A stretch of DNA of 64,000 bases from Asanoa sp. WMMD1127 (GCF_029626225.1 NZ_JARUBP010000001.1:2914001-2978000); one strand, 5' to 3'; shown: positions 51,627 through 60,711, counted from the first letter of the stretch. Notes: generated by a model not told the origin, from the letters alone. A program made the numbers and translations.

Positions 51627-52036
51627 CGCCGCTGGCTGAACCGGACCATGTTGCCCGAGGGGTCGCGGAAGGCGCAGTCGCGCACGCCGTACGGCTGGTC
51701 GATCGGCTCCTGCAGCACCTCGGCGCCCGACGCGCGGATCTTCTCGAACGCGGCGTCGCAGTCCGCGACGTCGAAGATCAACGCCGACAGCGCGCCCTTG
51801 GTCATCAGCGTCCGCAGCGGCTCCTGGTCGGCGGGCGCCTTGCTGGCCACCGGGTCGAGCCCGATCTCGATGCCGGGCTGGCCGGGCGCGCCGATCGTGA
51901 CCCAGCGCCAGGGCATGCCCCAGTCGGTCATGTCGACGTCGTTGCGGACTTCGAGGCCGAGCACGTCGCGATAGAAGGCCAGGGCCTCGTCGTGGTCCTC
52001 GACGATGATGAAGCAGTGCGAAAGCGTCGGGTTCAT
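51623..52036 (-). CDS. VOC/glyoxalase-family protein
   Basis: A 137-residue vicinal-oxygen-chelate protein with two beta-alpha-beta units (SHCFIIVEDHDEALAFYRDVLG and a C-terminal DCAFRDPSGNMVRFSQRR). Candidate metal ligands include His in the first strand. The family covers glyoxalases, dioxygenases and antibiotic-binding proteins; the substrate is not evident. It follows the AraC-type gene on the same strand with a 10-nt gap. Confidence 0.88.
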   Translation of the reverse strand: MNPTLSHCFIIVEDHDEALAFYRDVLGLEVRNDVDMTDWGMPWRWVTIGAPGQPGIEIGLDPVASKAPADQEPLRTLMTKGALSALIFDVADCDAAFEKIRASGAEVLQEPIDQPYGVRDCAFRDPSGNMVRFSQRR

Positions 52037-52046
52037 GCCTGCGACG

Positions 52047-52472
52047 CTAGGCCCCGGCGGCGGCCCCTCGCTTCTCCGTTCCTGCTCGGGTCGGCCGGGT
52101 CAGCCGCTTGGCGAAGCAGGCCGGCACGGCCGCGAGCCGCGAGTGGTCGCGGGCCCGGTATGCCGACGGGCTCATCCCGACGAGCTCGGTGAACCGCGCG
52201 CTGAACGAGCCGAGCGAGGTCGCGCCGACCGCCACGCAGACCTCGGTGACCGACAGGTCACCGCGGCGCAGCAACGCCTGGGCCCGCTCGATCCGCCGCG
52301 TCATCAGCCGCTGGTAGGGCGACTCGCCGAACGCCGCCCGGAACTGCCGCGAGAAGTGCGACGGCGACATCAGCGCCGTGCGGGCCAGCGCGGGCACGTC
52401 GAGCGGGCGCGCGTAGTCGCGGTCGATCTGGTCCTTCGCCCGGCGCAACAGCACCAGGTCGGCCTGGTTCAC
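52047..52472 (-). CDS. Short AraC-family HTH regulator
   Basis: A 141-residue protein made almost only of the two-HTH AraC domain: RDYARPLDVPALARTALMS...HFSRQFRAAFG then DLSVTEVCVAVGATSLGSF...ELVGMSPSAYR, with a basic tail. It lacks an N-terminal effector domain, as in several small AraC proteins that sit before VOC genes. The GTG at 52472 overlaps the HMG-CoA lyase stop (GTGA). Confidence 0.88.
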   Translation of the reverse strand: MNQADLVLLRRAKDQIDRDYARPLDVPALARTALMSPSHFSRQFRAAFGESPYQRLMTRRIERAQALLRRGDLSVTEVCVAVGATSLGSFSARFTELVGMSPSAYRARDHSRLAAVPACFAKRLTRPTRAGTEKRGAAAGA

Positions 52473-53380
52473 GACACCAGCCGGGTACGCGGCCCCGCCC
52501 GCAGCACACCCGACGGCAGCTCGCGACCCACCACCCGCTGGGCCAGCGCCGCCGCCTCGACCAGCGCGTCGAGGTCGATCCCGGTGTCGATGCCCATGTC
52601 CTCGAGCATGTGCACCACCTCCTCGGTGGCCACGTTGCCGGTCGCGCCCGGGGCGTAGGGGCAGCCGCCCAGCCCGCCCACGCTCGCGTCGAACTCGGTG
52701 ATGCCCAGGTCGAGCGCGGTAAGGATGTTGGCCAGCGCCGTGCCCCGGGTGTTGTGGAAGTGCAGCAGCACCGGGATGTCGGGCTGGCGCTCGCGGACGA
52801 GGGTGACCACGTCGGTGACCCGGCGCGGGGTGGCCATGCCGGTCGTGTCGCCGAACGCGATCCGGTCGGCCCCGTCGGCGACCACGCGGTCGACGATGTC
52901 GGCGACCCGCTTGGGGTCGACGTCGCCCTCGAACGGGCAGCCGAAGCTGGTCGCGATGATCACCTCGGCGCTGGCCCCGGCCCGGTGGAGCTCGTCGACG
53001 AGCGCGGCGATGTCGTCGAGCGACTCGGCGGTGGAGCGGTTGACGTTGCGCTTGTTGTGCGTGTCGCTGGCCGAGACGACGACCTCGACCTCGGTGAAGC
53101 CGGCAGCGAGGGCGCGCTGGGCGCCGCGCGAGTTGGGCACGAGGGCCGAGTAGCGCACCGCCGGCGACTTGCGTACCTCGGCCCACACCTGGTCGGCGTC
53201 CGCCATTTGGGGGATCGCCCGGGGGTGTACGAACGAGACCGCCTCGATCCGCCGTACGCCCGTGTCGGAGAGCGCGTCCAGCAGCTCGATCTTGGCCGCG
53301 GTGGGCACCGGATCCTCGTTTTGCAGCCCATCACGGGGTGCGACCTCGCGGATCGCGACAGAGCCGGGCATGGGGTTCAT
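52469..53380 (-). CDS. Hydroxymethylglutaryl-CoA lyase
   Basis: A 303-residue TIM-barrel lyase that splits HMG-CoA to acetoacetate and acetyl-CoA, the last step of leucine breakdown. It has EVAPRDGLQNE, EAVSFVHPRAIPQMAD, DTTGMATP, HFHNTRGTALAN and the Cys motif GGLGGCPYAPGATGN. ATG 53380 or 53371 are both possible. It leads the operon lyase-AraC-VOC. Confidence 0.93.
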   Translation of the reverse strand: MNPMPGSVAIREVAPRDGLQNEDPVPTAAKIELLDALSDTGVRRIEAVSFVHPRAIPQMADADQVWAEVRKSPAVRYSALVPNSRGAQRALAAGFTEVEVVVSASDTHNKRNVNRSTAESLDDIAALVDELHRAGASAEVIIATSFGCPFEGDVDPKRVADIVDRVVADGADRIAFGDTTGMATPRRVTDVVTLVRERQPDIPVLLHFHNTRGTALANILTALDLGITEFDASVGGLGGCPYAPGATGNVATEEVVHMLEDMGIDTGIDLDALVEAAALAQRVVGRELPSGVLRAGPRTRLVS

Positions 53381-53529
53381 GAACTCATGTTAAGTCGCGT
53401 TCGGGTTGCGGGATCCGGCCCCGCAGGGTTACGTGGGTCTTGGACGGCCGCAAATCCGCTCGCCGTTGGGGACGGCCCTGTCAGCTGCGGTCTCAACACT
53501 CCCCTGCCGCTCAACTGGAGGGTTTCACC

Positions 53530-53814
53530 ATGCTCGCAGTGACCGACAACGCCGTCGCGGTGATCCGCGACCTCACCGGCCAGCAGAACCTGCCGGACGG
53601 TGCCGGCGTACGCATCGCGTCCGACCCGACTCAGGGCGCGCTCACCATGAGCCTCGCCACCTCGCCGCAGGAGGGCGACCAGGTCGTCGACCAGTCCGGC
53701 GCACGGCTGTTCCTCGACGGCGAAGCCGCCCGGGTGCTCGACGACAAATCGCTGGACGCGGCCGTCGATGCCAACGGGGCGGTCCAGTTCGAAGTGGGCG
53801 AGCAGCTCAGCTAG
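53530..53814 (+). CDS. Cysteine-free HesB/IscA-like protein
   Basis: A 94-residue protein whose layout (MLAVTDNAVAVIRDL..., GARLFLDGEAARVLDDKSLDA) matches A-type iron-sulfur carriers and their HesB-like relatives, but it has no cysteine at all. The three Cys ligands of IscA are therefore missing and cluster binding by the classical route is excluded. It is preceded by a GGAGG site and lies downstream of a divergent region with the HMG-CoA lyase gene. Function unknown. Confidence 0.85.
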   Translation: MLAVTDNAVAVIRDLTGQQNLPDGAGVRIASDPTQGALTMSLATSPQEGDQVVDQSGARLFLDGEAARVLDDKSLDAAVDANGAVQFEVGEQLS

Positions 53815-54604
53815 CGCTCGTCCAGTGGGCCGGGCGGCGCAGTCCGCGCGGCAGCGCCGTCCGCCCGTCCCCTCTCGCGGATTCCAGCTGCGGCTGGGTG
53901 AGGAAGAGCGCGGTGGCCAGCCTGGCCCCGCGCAGGTCCGCGTCGCGCAGGTCGGCCCCGATCAGGTCGGCCCAGCCGAGGTCGGCGTCGCGCAGGTCCG
54001 CGCCGATCAGATAGGCGCCGCGCAGGTTGGCTGCCCGCAGGTCGGTGCGGCGCAGGTCCTTGCCGACGAGGTCGGCCCCCCGCCGCTCCCGGCGCGCTCC
54101 GGGGGCGGTCCTACGCACCGTGGCGCTGGCCCGGACCAGCAGGTCGTTGACGGCCGCCCAGTGCGGGGCGACGTCTAGCTTGGTGAGCCCGTCGGCGCTC
54201 AGCTCGGTCAGCGTCTCGGTCTGGTCGCGGGCCGTCGCCAGCGCTCTGCTCTGGGCGGCCGGCAGCTTCAGGTCGAGGGCGGCGGTGAGGTACCACAGCA
54301 GCTCGTGCAGCTCGCGCATGACCGGGAACGCGGTGAACATGGGGCCGGCCAGCTCGGGGTGCGCGCGCCAGTCCCCGCCGGCACTTTGCGTCAGGTGTTG
54401 GCCCGCGCCGAAGCAGTCGTAGACGGTGCAGCCGCGGAACCCTTCGGTTCGCAGCTTCTGGTGGATGCCGCAGCGGAAGTCGCCGCCCAGGTTGGGGCAG
54501 GGCTGGCGGGCCGGCTTGTCGATGGCGAAGTCGACGGAACGGGCGAACGCCGGCACGACGCAGCACAGGCCCACGCAGCGGGCGCAGTCGGCGGTCAGCT
54601 CCAC
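53807..54604 (-). CDS. Cys-rich pentapeptide repeat protein
   Basis: A 265-residue protein in two parts. The N-terminal third is Cys-rich (CARCVGLCCVVPAF, PCPNLGGDFRCGIHQK, GCTVYDCFGAG) and may bind metal. The C-terminal part carries about ten A(D/N)LxG units (RGADLVGKDLRRTDLRAANL) forming the right-handed beta-helix of pentapeptide proteins. The GTG at 54604 shares one base with the HxlR stop, so the two are co-translated. Confidence 0.88.
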   Translation of the reverse strand: MELTADCARCVGLCCVVPAFARSVDFAIDKPARQPCPNLGGDFRCGIHQKLRTEGFRGCTVYDCFGAGQHLTQSAGGDWRAHPELAGPMFTAFPVMRELHELLWYLTAALDLKLPAAQSRALATARDQTETLTELSADGLTKLDVAPHWAAVNDLLVRASATVRRTAPGARRERRGADLVGKDLRRTDLRAANLRGAYLIGADLRDADLGWADLIGADLRDADLRGARLATALFLTQPQLESARGDGRTALPRGLRRPAHWTSAS

Positions 54605-54951
54605 TAGCCGGCGACCCGCTCGTCGTACGCCGCGCGCGCCGCCGCGATCTCCGCCCGGTGCCGCTCCGCCCAGGTGGTGAGGGTGACCAGGGCGTCGTAG
54701 ATCTCCCGGGCCAGGTCCGTCGCCTCGTATTCGACGCGGGGCGGAACGGTCGGATAGACCGTGCGCTTGAGCAGCCCGTCGCGTTCGAGGTTGCGCAGCG
54801 TCAGGGCGAGCATCCGCCGGCTGATGCCGTCGATCGACCGCTCGAACTCGGTGAACCGCACCGGGCCCTGGGCCGCGGCCACGATGATCGCGATGCTCCA
54901 CTTGCCGCCGACGCGGTCGAGCACCTCGCGGGCGGTGCACTCGTCGGTCAT
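54604..54951 (-). CDS. HxlR-family regulator with N-terminal cysteine
   Basis: A 115-residue winged-helix protein: VLDRVGGKWSIAIIVAA, FTEFERSIDGISRRMLALTLRNLERDG, and YPTVPPRVEYEAT. Cys5 is at the position used for thiol sensing in several HxlR relatives. It is the first gene of a pair with the pentapeptide protein, suggesting redox or electrophile control of that gene (inference). Confidence 0.92.
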   Translation of the reverse strand: MTDECTAREVLDRVGGKWSIAIIVAAAQGPVRFTEFERSIDGISRRMLALTLRNLERDGLLKRTVYPTVPPRVEYEATDLAREIYDALVTLTTWAERHRAEIAAARAAYDERVAG

Positions 54952-55014
54952 ACCCCCATCGTCACAGAGCGCGGGCGCCGGTTACAACTCGTGCACCCAT
55001 GGCCATTTGCACAC

Positions 55015-55023
55015 TTGTACAAT
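55015..55023 (+). promoter_or_regulatory. -10 element giving a leaderless tetR transcript
   Basis: TACAAT (55018-55023) is a near-consensus -10 hexamer only 6 bp before the ATG at 55030, so the mRNA probably starts at or next to the start codon. The TTGTACAA palindrome (55015-55022) overlaps it and could be the TetR operator. Confidence 0.55.
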
Positions 55024-55029
55024 CACCGG

Positions 55030-55566
55030 ATGGGAAATCGGGAGAGCCTCATCGCCGGGGCCAAGCAGTGCCTGCGCGACATCGGCTACACCCGCACGAC
55101 GGCGCGCGACATCGCCACGGCGGCCGGGGTGAGCTTGGCGGCGATCGGCTACCACTTCGGCTCGACGAAGGAGCTGCTCAACCAGGCGCTGATGGAGGCG
55201 CTGGCGGAGTGGGGGGCCGAGCTGGCCGGCACGCTGGAGGCCACCGACGGCTCGGCGGAGGCCGTCTGGGCGGCGGTGATCGCCTCGGTGCGGGGGCAGC
55301 GGCCGCTCTGGACGACCCAGTTCGAGCTGGCGGGCCAGGTCGACCGGCTGCCCGAGATCCACGAGTTCCTGGTCGCCGGCCAACGCCAGGGCCGCGCGGA
55401 GCTGGCGGGCCTGCTCGGCGCCGCCGAGGGCGAGGAGGCGCGACTGCTCGGCGGGCTGGCCCAGGCATTGCTCGCGGGCCTGGCCATCCAGTGGCTGATC
55501 GACCCCGACGGCGCCCTGACCGCCCCCGACCTGACCGCCGCCCTCCGCCTGGCCGCAGCGCGGTAG
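55030..55566 (+). CDS. TetR-family regulator
   Basis: A 178-residue TetR protein with HTH TTARDIATAAGVSLAAIGYHFGS (about 23-45) and a C-terminal ligand domain. There is no ribosome site before the ATG but a TACAAT -10 element 6 bp away, indicating leaderless translation. It is divergent from the HxlR gene and convergent to the DedA gene 7 nt beyond its stop. Confidence 0.93.
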   Translation: MGNRESLIAGAKQCLRDIGYTRTTARDIATAAGVSLAAIGYHFGSTKELLNQALMEALAEWGAELAGTLEATDGSAEAVWAAVIASVRGQRPLWTTQFELAGQVDRLPEIHEFLVAGQRQGRAELAGLLGAAEGEEARLLGGLAQALLAGLAIQWLIDPDGALTAPDLTAALRLAAAR

Positions 55567-55573
55567 CGGCTTG

Positions 55574-56188
55574 CTATTGGCTGCGGCGTTCGCGGACGCG
55601 GCGGTAGACCGCCCAGGCGATCAACCCGGCCACCACGACCGCGGCGATGGCGATCGCGCCCCATTTCCCGATCGCGCCCTCGATCATCTGGTACGAGTTG
55701 CCCGCGAGGTAGCCGATGAGCACCGAACCGACTCCCCAGACCACGCCGCCGGCCGCGTTGTAGGCCAGGAACCGCCGGTAGTGCATGTGCGAGACGCCGG
55801 CCAGGAACGGCACGAAGGCGCGCAGGAACGCGATGAACCGCCCCAGGAAGACCGCCGGGCCGCCGCGTCGGGCCAGGAACGCGCGGGCCGACTCCACCTG
55901 TTTCTCGCGTCTGCGCAGCCACTTCACGCCCAGCAGCCGATATCCCCACCGCGAGCCGATCTCGTAGCCCACCGTGTCACCGAGGATCGCCGCCACCACC
56001 ACGATCGCGGACATCCAGTAGATGTTGACGTGGCCGAGCCCGGCGGACACGCCACCCAGGATCGCGGCGGTCTCGCCGGGCAGGATGAAGCCGAAGAAGA
56101 GCGCGTCCTCGGCGAACACCACCACGCCGACGATCACGTAGACGATGATGGCCCGCTGGTCGACCAGGCTGTTGAGCACGTCGCTCAC
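55574..56188 (-). CDS. DedA-family membrane protein
   Basis: A 204-residue polytopic protein with the DedA signature: FGFILPGETAAILGG, GDTVGYEIGSRWGYRLL, RRGGPAVFLGRFIAFLRAFVPFLAG and NAAGGVVWGVG. DedA proteins move lipid carriers or phospholipids across the membrane in other bacteria. Start is GTG at 56188. The C-terminus is basic (RRVRERRSQ). Confidence 0.93.
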   Translation of the reverse strand: MSDVLNSLVDQRAIIVYVIVGVVVFAEDALFFGFILPGETAAILGGVSAGLGHVNIYWMSAIVVVAAILGDTVGYEIGSRWGYRLLGVKWLRRREKQVESARAFLARRGGPAVFLGRFIAFLRAFVPFLAGVSHMHYRRFLAYNAAGGVVWGVGSVLIGYLAGNSYQMIEGAIGKWGAIAIAAVVVAGLIAWAVYRRVRERRSQ

Positions 56189-56281
56189 TGGGCGATCTTA
56201 CGCGGAGTGATCAGGCCCTCACGTGAGAGCGCGGGCGATCCGGGTACGGGATCATTGCACCTGACGGCGAGGAGGACTGCT

Positions 56282-56632
56282 GTGACCGAACCACTCGTGC
56301 GCACCGAGGTGCCCCCGTCCGGCACCGGCTGCGCGGAATGTCTGGCCAGCGGCGGCTGGTGGCTGCACCTGCGCCGCTGCGCCACCTGCGGCCACATCGG
56401 CTGCTGCGACAACTCGCCGGCGCAGCACGCCACCGCCCACGCCACGGGCGACGAGGGACACGCGATCATCCAGTCGTACGAGCCGGGCGAGGACTGGTTC
56501 TACGACTACCGCAGCGGCGAGTTCCTCGAGGGCCCGGAGCTCGCGGAGCCCTGCAGCCACCCGCTGGACCAGCCGGCGCCGGGTCCCAAGGGCCAGGTCC
56601 CCAAGGACTGGCAGCGCCACCTCAACACCTAG
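56282..56632 (+). CDS. UBP-type zinc-finger protein
   Basis: A 116-residue protein with the ZnF-UBP ligand set: GCAECLASGGWWLHLRRC, CATCGHIGCCD, HATAHATGDEGHAIIQS. In eukaryotes this finger binds the ubiquitin tail; actinobacterial copies are stand-alone and of unknown use. A GGAGGAC site precedes the GTG. It ends with a strong bidirectional hairpin. Confidence 0.9.
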   Translation: MTEPLVRTEVPPSGTGCAECLASGGWWLHLRRCATCGHIGCCDNSPAQHATAHATGDEGHAIIQSYEPGEDWFYDYRSGEFLEGPELAEPCSHPLDQPAPGPKGQVPKDWQRHLNT

Positions 56633-56636
56633 GGGG

Positions 56637-56667
56637 TGGCCCCCGGCGCGCGGAGCGCCAGGGGCCA
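56637..56667. terminator. Bidirectional hairpin terminator
   Basis: TGGCCCCCGGCGC (56637-56649) pairs with GCGCCAGGGGCCA (56655-56667), a 13-bp GC stem with one mismatch and a 5-nt loop, between the convergent UBP and molybdenum hydroxylase genes. Confidence 0.8.
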
Positions 56668-56675
56668 CGACGGCT

Positions 56676-57521
56676 TCAGAGCAGGCTGGCCACGGCGCGC
56701 CTGGTGAGCACGCCGGCCAGGTGGCGGCGATAGTCGGCGCTGGCCGACACGTCGTCGCCGGGCCGGCTGCCGTCGGCCGCGCGGGCGGCGGCCGAGCCGA
56801 TCGCGTCGGCACCGTCGGCGCCGGCCAGGGCCTCCTCCGCGGCGGTGGCCCGCAGCGGCGTCGAACCCATGTTGGTCAACCCGACCCGGGCCTCCGCGAT
56901 CGTGCCGTTGTCGCGCCGGACCATGGCCGCCACGCCGACCAGGGCCCAGCCCTGCGCCACGCGGTTGAACTTCTCGTAGGTGCCCACCCAGTCGCCCTGC
57001 TTGGGCACGCGCACGGCGACCAGGACCTCGTCGGGGCCGACCGCGCTCTCCAGGTAGTCGACGAAGAACTCGGCGGCCGGCACGACGCGCCGCCCGTCGG
57101 GTCCCGCGATCTCCATCTCCGCGCCCAGGACCAAGGCCACGGCCGGCAGGTCGCCGGCCGGGTCGGCGTGCGCCAGCGAGCCGGCGAACGTGCCGCGGTG
57201 CCGCACCTGCCGGTCGGCCACCGTGGCGGTGGCCTGCGCCAGCAGCGGCGCGTGCTCGGCGACCAGCGGGTCGCGCAGCACCCGGGCATGGGTCACCATC
57301 GCGCCGATGACCAGCGCGTCGCCGTCTTCCCGGACGTGCCGCAGCTCCTCGACGCCGCCGAGGTCGACCAGCGTGCTCGGGGCGGCGAACCGCATCCGCA
57401 GCAGCGGGATGAGGCTCTGCCCGCCGGCGATCACCTTGGCGTCCTCGCCGCCGTCACGCAGCGCCGAGATCGCCTCGTCGACGGTGGTCGGCGCGGCGTA
57501 GTCGAACGACGGGGGGATCAT
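56676..57521 (-). CDS. FAD-binding medium subunit of a molybdenum hydroxylase
   Basis: A 281-residue CoxM-type flavoprotein. AGGQSLIPLLRMR and GTFAGSLAHADPAGDLP form the FAD site; the C-terminus has the CO dehydrogenase flavoprotein fold. It passes electrons from the iron-sulfur subunit to FAD. Its ATG overlaps the large-subunit stop (ATGA). It is the last gene of the operon. Confidence 0.92.
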   Translation of the reverse strand: MIPPSFDYAAPTTVDEAISALRDGGEDAKVIAGGQSLIPLLRMRFAAPSTLVDLGGVEELRHVREDGDALVIGAMVTHARVLRDPLVAEHAPLLAQATATVADRQVRHRGTFAGSLAHADPAGDLPAVALVLGAEMEIAGPDGRRVVPAAEFFVDYLESAVGPDEVLVAVRVPKQGDWVGTYEKFNRVAQGWALVGVAAMVRRDNGTIAEARVGLTNMGSTPLRATAAEEALAGADGADAIGSAAARAADGSRPGDDVSASADYRRHLAGVLTRRAVASLL

Positions 57522-59893
57522 GCCGCACCTCCCTGGATAGCCCGCCAGACGCGCTCCGGCGTGCACGGCATCGCGACGTCGGAGACACCCAGCGGGCGCA
57601 ACGCGTCGACGATGGCGTTGACCACCGCCGGTGTCGAGGCGATGGTGCCGGCCTCACCGACGCCCTTGGTCCCCAGTGGATGGTCAGGGGCGGGGCTCTC
57701 GGTGCGGTCGGTGACGAACGTCGGCAGGTCGGCCGCCGTCGGCAGCGTGTAGTCGACGAACGTGCCGGTCATCAGGTTGCCGTCGGCGTCGTACACCGCC
57801 TCTTCGAAGAGCGCCTGCGCGATGCCCTGCGCGATGCCGCCGTGCACCTGACCCTCGACGATCAACGGGTTGATCACCTTGCCGATGTCGTCGACCGCCA
57901 CGTATTTCCGGATCGACACGCGGCCCGTCTCGGTGTCGACCTCGGTCGCGCACAGGTGGGTGCCGTGCGGGAAGGAGAAATTGACCGGGTCGTAGACCGC
58001 GTCGGCGTCGAGCGTGGGCTCGATGCCGTCGGGCAGGTCGTGCGCCGCGAACACGGCCAGGGCGCAGTCGGCGAGCGTCTTGCCGCCGTCGGGGTTGCCC
58101 CGCACCCGGAACTGGCCGCCGGTGAACTCCAGGTCGGCCGGGTCGCATTCCAGCATGTGCGCGGCGATCGGCTTCGCCTTGTCGACCACCTTCTGGCAGG
58201 CGTTGTAGAGGGCGATCCCGCCGACCGCCAGCGACCGGGAGCCGTAGGTGTCGAGGCCCTTGTAGGAGGTGCGGGTGTCGCCGTGCAGCACCTCGATGTC
58301 GTCGAACGGCACGCCGAGCTGGTCGGCCACGATCTGGCTCCACGCCGTCTCGTGACCCTGGCCGTGCGGTGACGTGCCGGTGACCACCTCGACGCGGCCG
58401 GTGGGCAGCATGCGTACGCTCGCCGTCTCCCACCCGCCGGCGCCGTAGCGCAGCGAGCCGAGCACCCGCGACGGCGCCAGCCCGCACATCTCGGTGTAGG
58501 TCGAGATGCCGATGCCGAGTTGCACCGGGTCGCCGCTCTCCCGCCGGGCCCGCTGCTCCGCCCGCAGCTCGTCGTAGCCCAGCAGCTCCATCGCCCGGTC
58601 GGTGGCCTTGCCGTAGTCGCCCGAGTCGTACTCCAGGCCGGCGACCGTGGTGAACGGGAACTCGTCGGCGTTGATCCAGTTGCGGCGGCGTACCTCCATG
58701 GGGTCGAGGCCCAGCTCGGTGGCCAGCTCGTCCATCAGGCGCTCGATCGCGTAGGTGGCCTCCGGCCGGCCGGCGCCGCGGTAGGCGTCGGTGATCGTGG
58801 TGTTGGTGAACACCCCGACGCACTCGAAGCGGTAGGCGGGGAACTTGTAGATCGCGTTGTACATGAACGCGCCGAGGATCGGCACGCCGGGGCCGACGAG
58901 GCCCATGTAGGCGCCCATGTTGGCCAGCAGCTTGACCCGCAGGCCGGTGACGGTGCCGTCGCGCCGGGCGGCCAGCTCGAGATCCTGGATCATGTCGCGG
59001 CCGTGGTGGGCCGAGACCAGGCTCTCGGAGCGGGACTCCGTGTATTTCACCGGCTTGCCGAGCCGTTTGGCCGCGATGAACGCGATCAGCTCCTCGGGCG
59101 TCACCTGCAGCTTGCCGCCGAAGCCGCCGCCGACGTCGGGCGCGATGACCCGCACCTTGTGCTCGGGCGTGCCGGTGACCACGGAGATGAGGAAGCGCAG
59201 GATGTGCGGGATCTGGGTGGCCGACCAGATCGAGTAGACGTCGCCGGTCGGGTCGACGACCACGCTGCGCGGCTCCATGAACGCGGGGATCAGCCGCTGC
59301 TGCACGTAGCGCCGGCGGATCACCACCTCGGCGTCGTCGATCGCCGCGCCCGCGTCGCCGCCCGTGCCGGCCTCGGCCGAGTCGAACACCCAGGTGTAGC
59401 CCTTGTTGGTGCCCTTGTCGGCGTGCACCAGAGCGGCGCCGTCGGCGACGGCCTCTTCCATGTCGAGCACGGCCGGCAGCGCCTCGTAGTCGACCTCGAT
59501 CGCGGCGACCGCGTCGAGCGCCGCCGCGCGGGTCCGGGCGGCGACCACGGCGACCGCCTCGCCCATGAACCGCACCTCGTCGACCGCGATCGGCGGCCGG
59601 TCGGGCAGCACCATGTCTTCCGTCACCGGCCAGGCGCAGGGCAGCGAGCCCTGGACGTCAACGACGTCGCGGCCGGAGAACGCGGTGACGACGCCCTTGA
59701 CCTCGAGCGCCGGTGACACGTCGACGTTGGTGATCCGGGCGTGCGCCATCGGGCTGCGCAGGATCGCCAGGTGCACCATGCCGGGCAGGGTGACGTTCTC
59801 GGTCCAGGTCGTGCGGCCGGTGATCAGCCGGGCGTCCTCTTTGCGCCGGCGGGCCGCCCCGACCTCGGTCGGGGGAGTCTCGGTGACAGTCAT
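57518..59893 (-). CDS. Molybdopterin-binding large subunit, form II CoxL-like
   Basis: A 791-residue molybdenum-cytosine-dinucleotide hydroxylase subunit. Two-domain xanthine oxidase fold with GGGFGGKLQV, the active-site loop DAYRGAGRPEATY, and catalytic Glu in GVGEAGTIAS. AYRGAGR is the signature of form II CoxL; true CO dehydrogenases have AYRCSFR (established knowledge). CO oxidation is therefore doubtful and a purine, aldehyde or aromatic substrate is likelier. GGGAGGG precedes the ATG. Confidence 0.93.
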   Translation of the reverse strand: MTVTETPPTEVGAARRRKEDARLITGRTTWTENVTLPGMVHLAILRSPMAHARITNVDVSPALEVKGVVTAFSGRDVVDVQGSLPCAWPVTEDMVLPDRPPIAVDEVRFMGEAVAVVAARTRAAALDAVAAIEVDYEALPAVLDMEEAVADGAALVHADKGTNKGYTWVFDSAEAGTGGDAGAAIDDAEVVIRRRYVQQRLIPAFMEPRSVVVDPTGDVYSIWSATQIPHILRFLISVVTGTPEHKVRVIAPDVGGGFGGKLQVTPEELIAFIAAKRLGKPVKYTESRSESLVSAHHGRDMIQDLELAARRDGTVTGLRVKLLANMGAYMGLVGPGVPILGAFMYNAIYKFPAYRFECVGVFTNTTITDAYRGAGRPEATYAIERLMDELATELGLDPMEVRRRNWINADEFPFTTVAGLEYDSGDYGKATDRAMELLGYDELRAEQRARRESGDPVQLGIGISTYTEMCGLAPSRVLGSLRYGAGGWETASVRMLPTGRVEVVTGTSPHGQGHETAWSQIVADQLGVPFDDIEVLHGDTRTSYKGLDTYGSRSLAVGGIALYNACQKVVDKAKPIAAHMLECDPADLEFTGGQFRVRGNPDGGKTLADCALAVFAAHDLPDGIEPTLDADAVYDPVNFSFPHGTHLCATEVDTETGRVSIRKYVAVDDIGKVINPLIVEGQVHGGIAQGIAQALFEEAVYDADGNLMTGTFVDYTLPTAADLPTFVTDRTESPAPDHPLGTKGVGEAGTIASTPAVVNAIVDALRPLGVSDVAMPCTPERVWRAIQGGAA

Positions 59894-59903
59894 CGGCCCT
59901 CCC

Positions 59904-60506
59904 TCACGGCACCGGCTGGGGTACGGCCTCGTCGGGCACGTTCTGCCTGGGCAGGCCCGAGTCGGGTGTCTCGCCCTCGCCGGCGAGCGGTGTCGGTGGG
60001 GCCGGCTCGGCGTCGCCGCCCGAGCGGCGGATCTCCGCGCCCGCCTCCTGCACCGCGCGCACGATGTTCTGGTAGCCCGTGCACCGGCAGAGGTTGCCCT
60101 CCAACCCTTCGCGGATCTCCGTCTCGCTCGGATCGGCGTTGTCCGCCAGCAGGTCGACCGCCGCCATGATCATGCCGGGGGTGCAGAACCCGCACTGCAG
60201 ACCGTGCGCCTGGTGGAACGCCCGCTGCACCGGGTGCAGCGTGTTGTCGGGGCCGGAGAGCCCCTCGATCGTGGTGATCTCGCGACCGTCGGCCTGCACG
60301 GCCAGGACCGCACAACTCTTGACACCCTGCTGTCGCCCGTCGGCGTCGCTCATCAGCACGGTGCACGCGCCGCAGTTGCTGGTGTCGCAACCGACCACGG
60401 TGCCGACCTTGCCGAGGTGCTCACGGAGATGGTGGACGAGCAGGGTGCGTGGTTCGACGTCGTCCTCGTATTCGACGCCGTCGACCTTCATCGATACCCG
60501 GGTCAT
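59904..60506 (-). CDS. [2Fe-2S] small subunit of the molybdenum hydroxylase
   Basis: A 200-residue CoxS-type subunit. The plant-type cluster uses [13 protein letters not shown] and a later Cys; the second cluster uses QCGFCTPGM and CRCTGYQNI. An unusual 45-residue Pro/Glu-rich tail follows the usual end (about 155). ATG 60506 has GGGAGG 6 nt before it; a TTG directly before it is less likely. The gene ends 10 nt before the large subunit. Confidence 0.93.
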   Translation of the reverse strand: MTRVSMKVDGVEYEDDVEPRTLLVHHLREHLGKVGTVVGCDTSNCGACTVLMSDADGRQQGVKSCAVLAVQADGREITTIEGLSGPDNTLHPVQRAFHQAHGLQCGFCTPGMIMAAVDLLADNADPSETEIREGLEGNLCRCTGYQNIVRAVQEAGAEIRRSGGDAEPAPPTPLAGEGETPDSGLPRQNVPDEAVPQPVP

Positions 60507-60711
60507 CAAGCCTCCCGGCTTGCTCCACTGCGGCCGGTGGGAGGCCGGCGCGCATGCTCAACTGCGGGGATGGGCGCGTCACACCCCGGCTGCGTCGCCG
60601 CGCGCGCCTCCTCTCTCCACCGCGGTCAGCGGGCGGCCAAGGTCATGCGCGTCGCCTCAGCCAATCTCTTCGGGCGCGGCACCGCAAGAGGTGAGTGTGA
60701 AATGGAGCACG
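60507..60711. other. 205-bp intergenic segment inside the molybdenum hydroxylase cluster
   Basis: The region separates the VWA gene from the small subunit on the same strand. It contains a CGGCC/GGCCG hairpin (about 60531-60548) and no open frame I would support. It may hold a terminator and a second promoter, so structural genes could be transcribed apart from the accessory genes. Confidence 0.4.
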
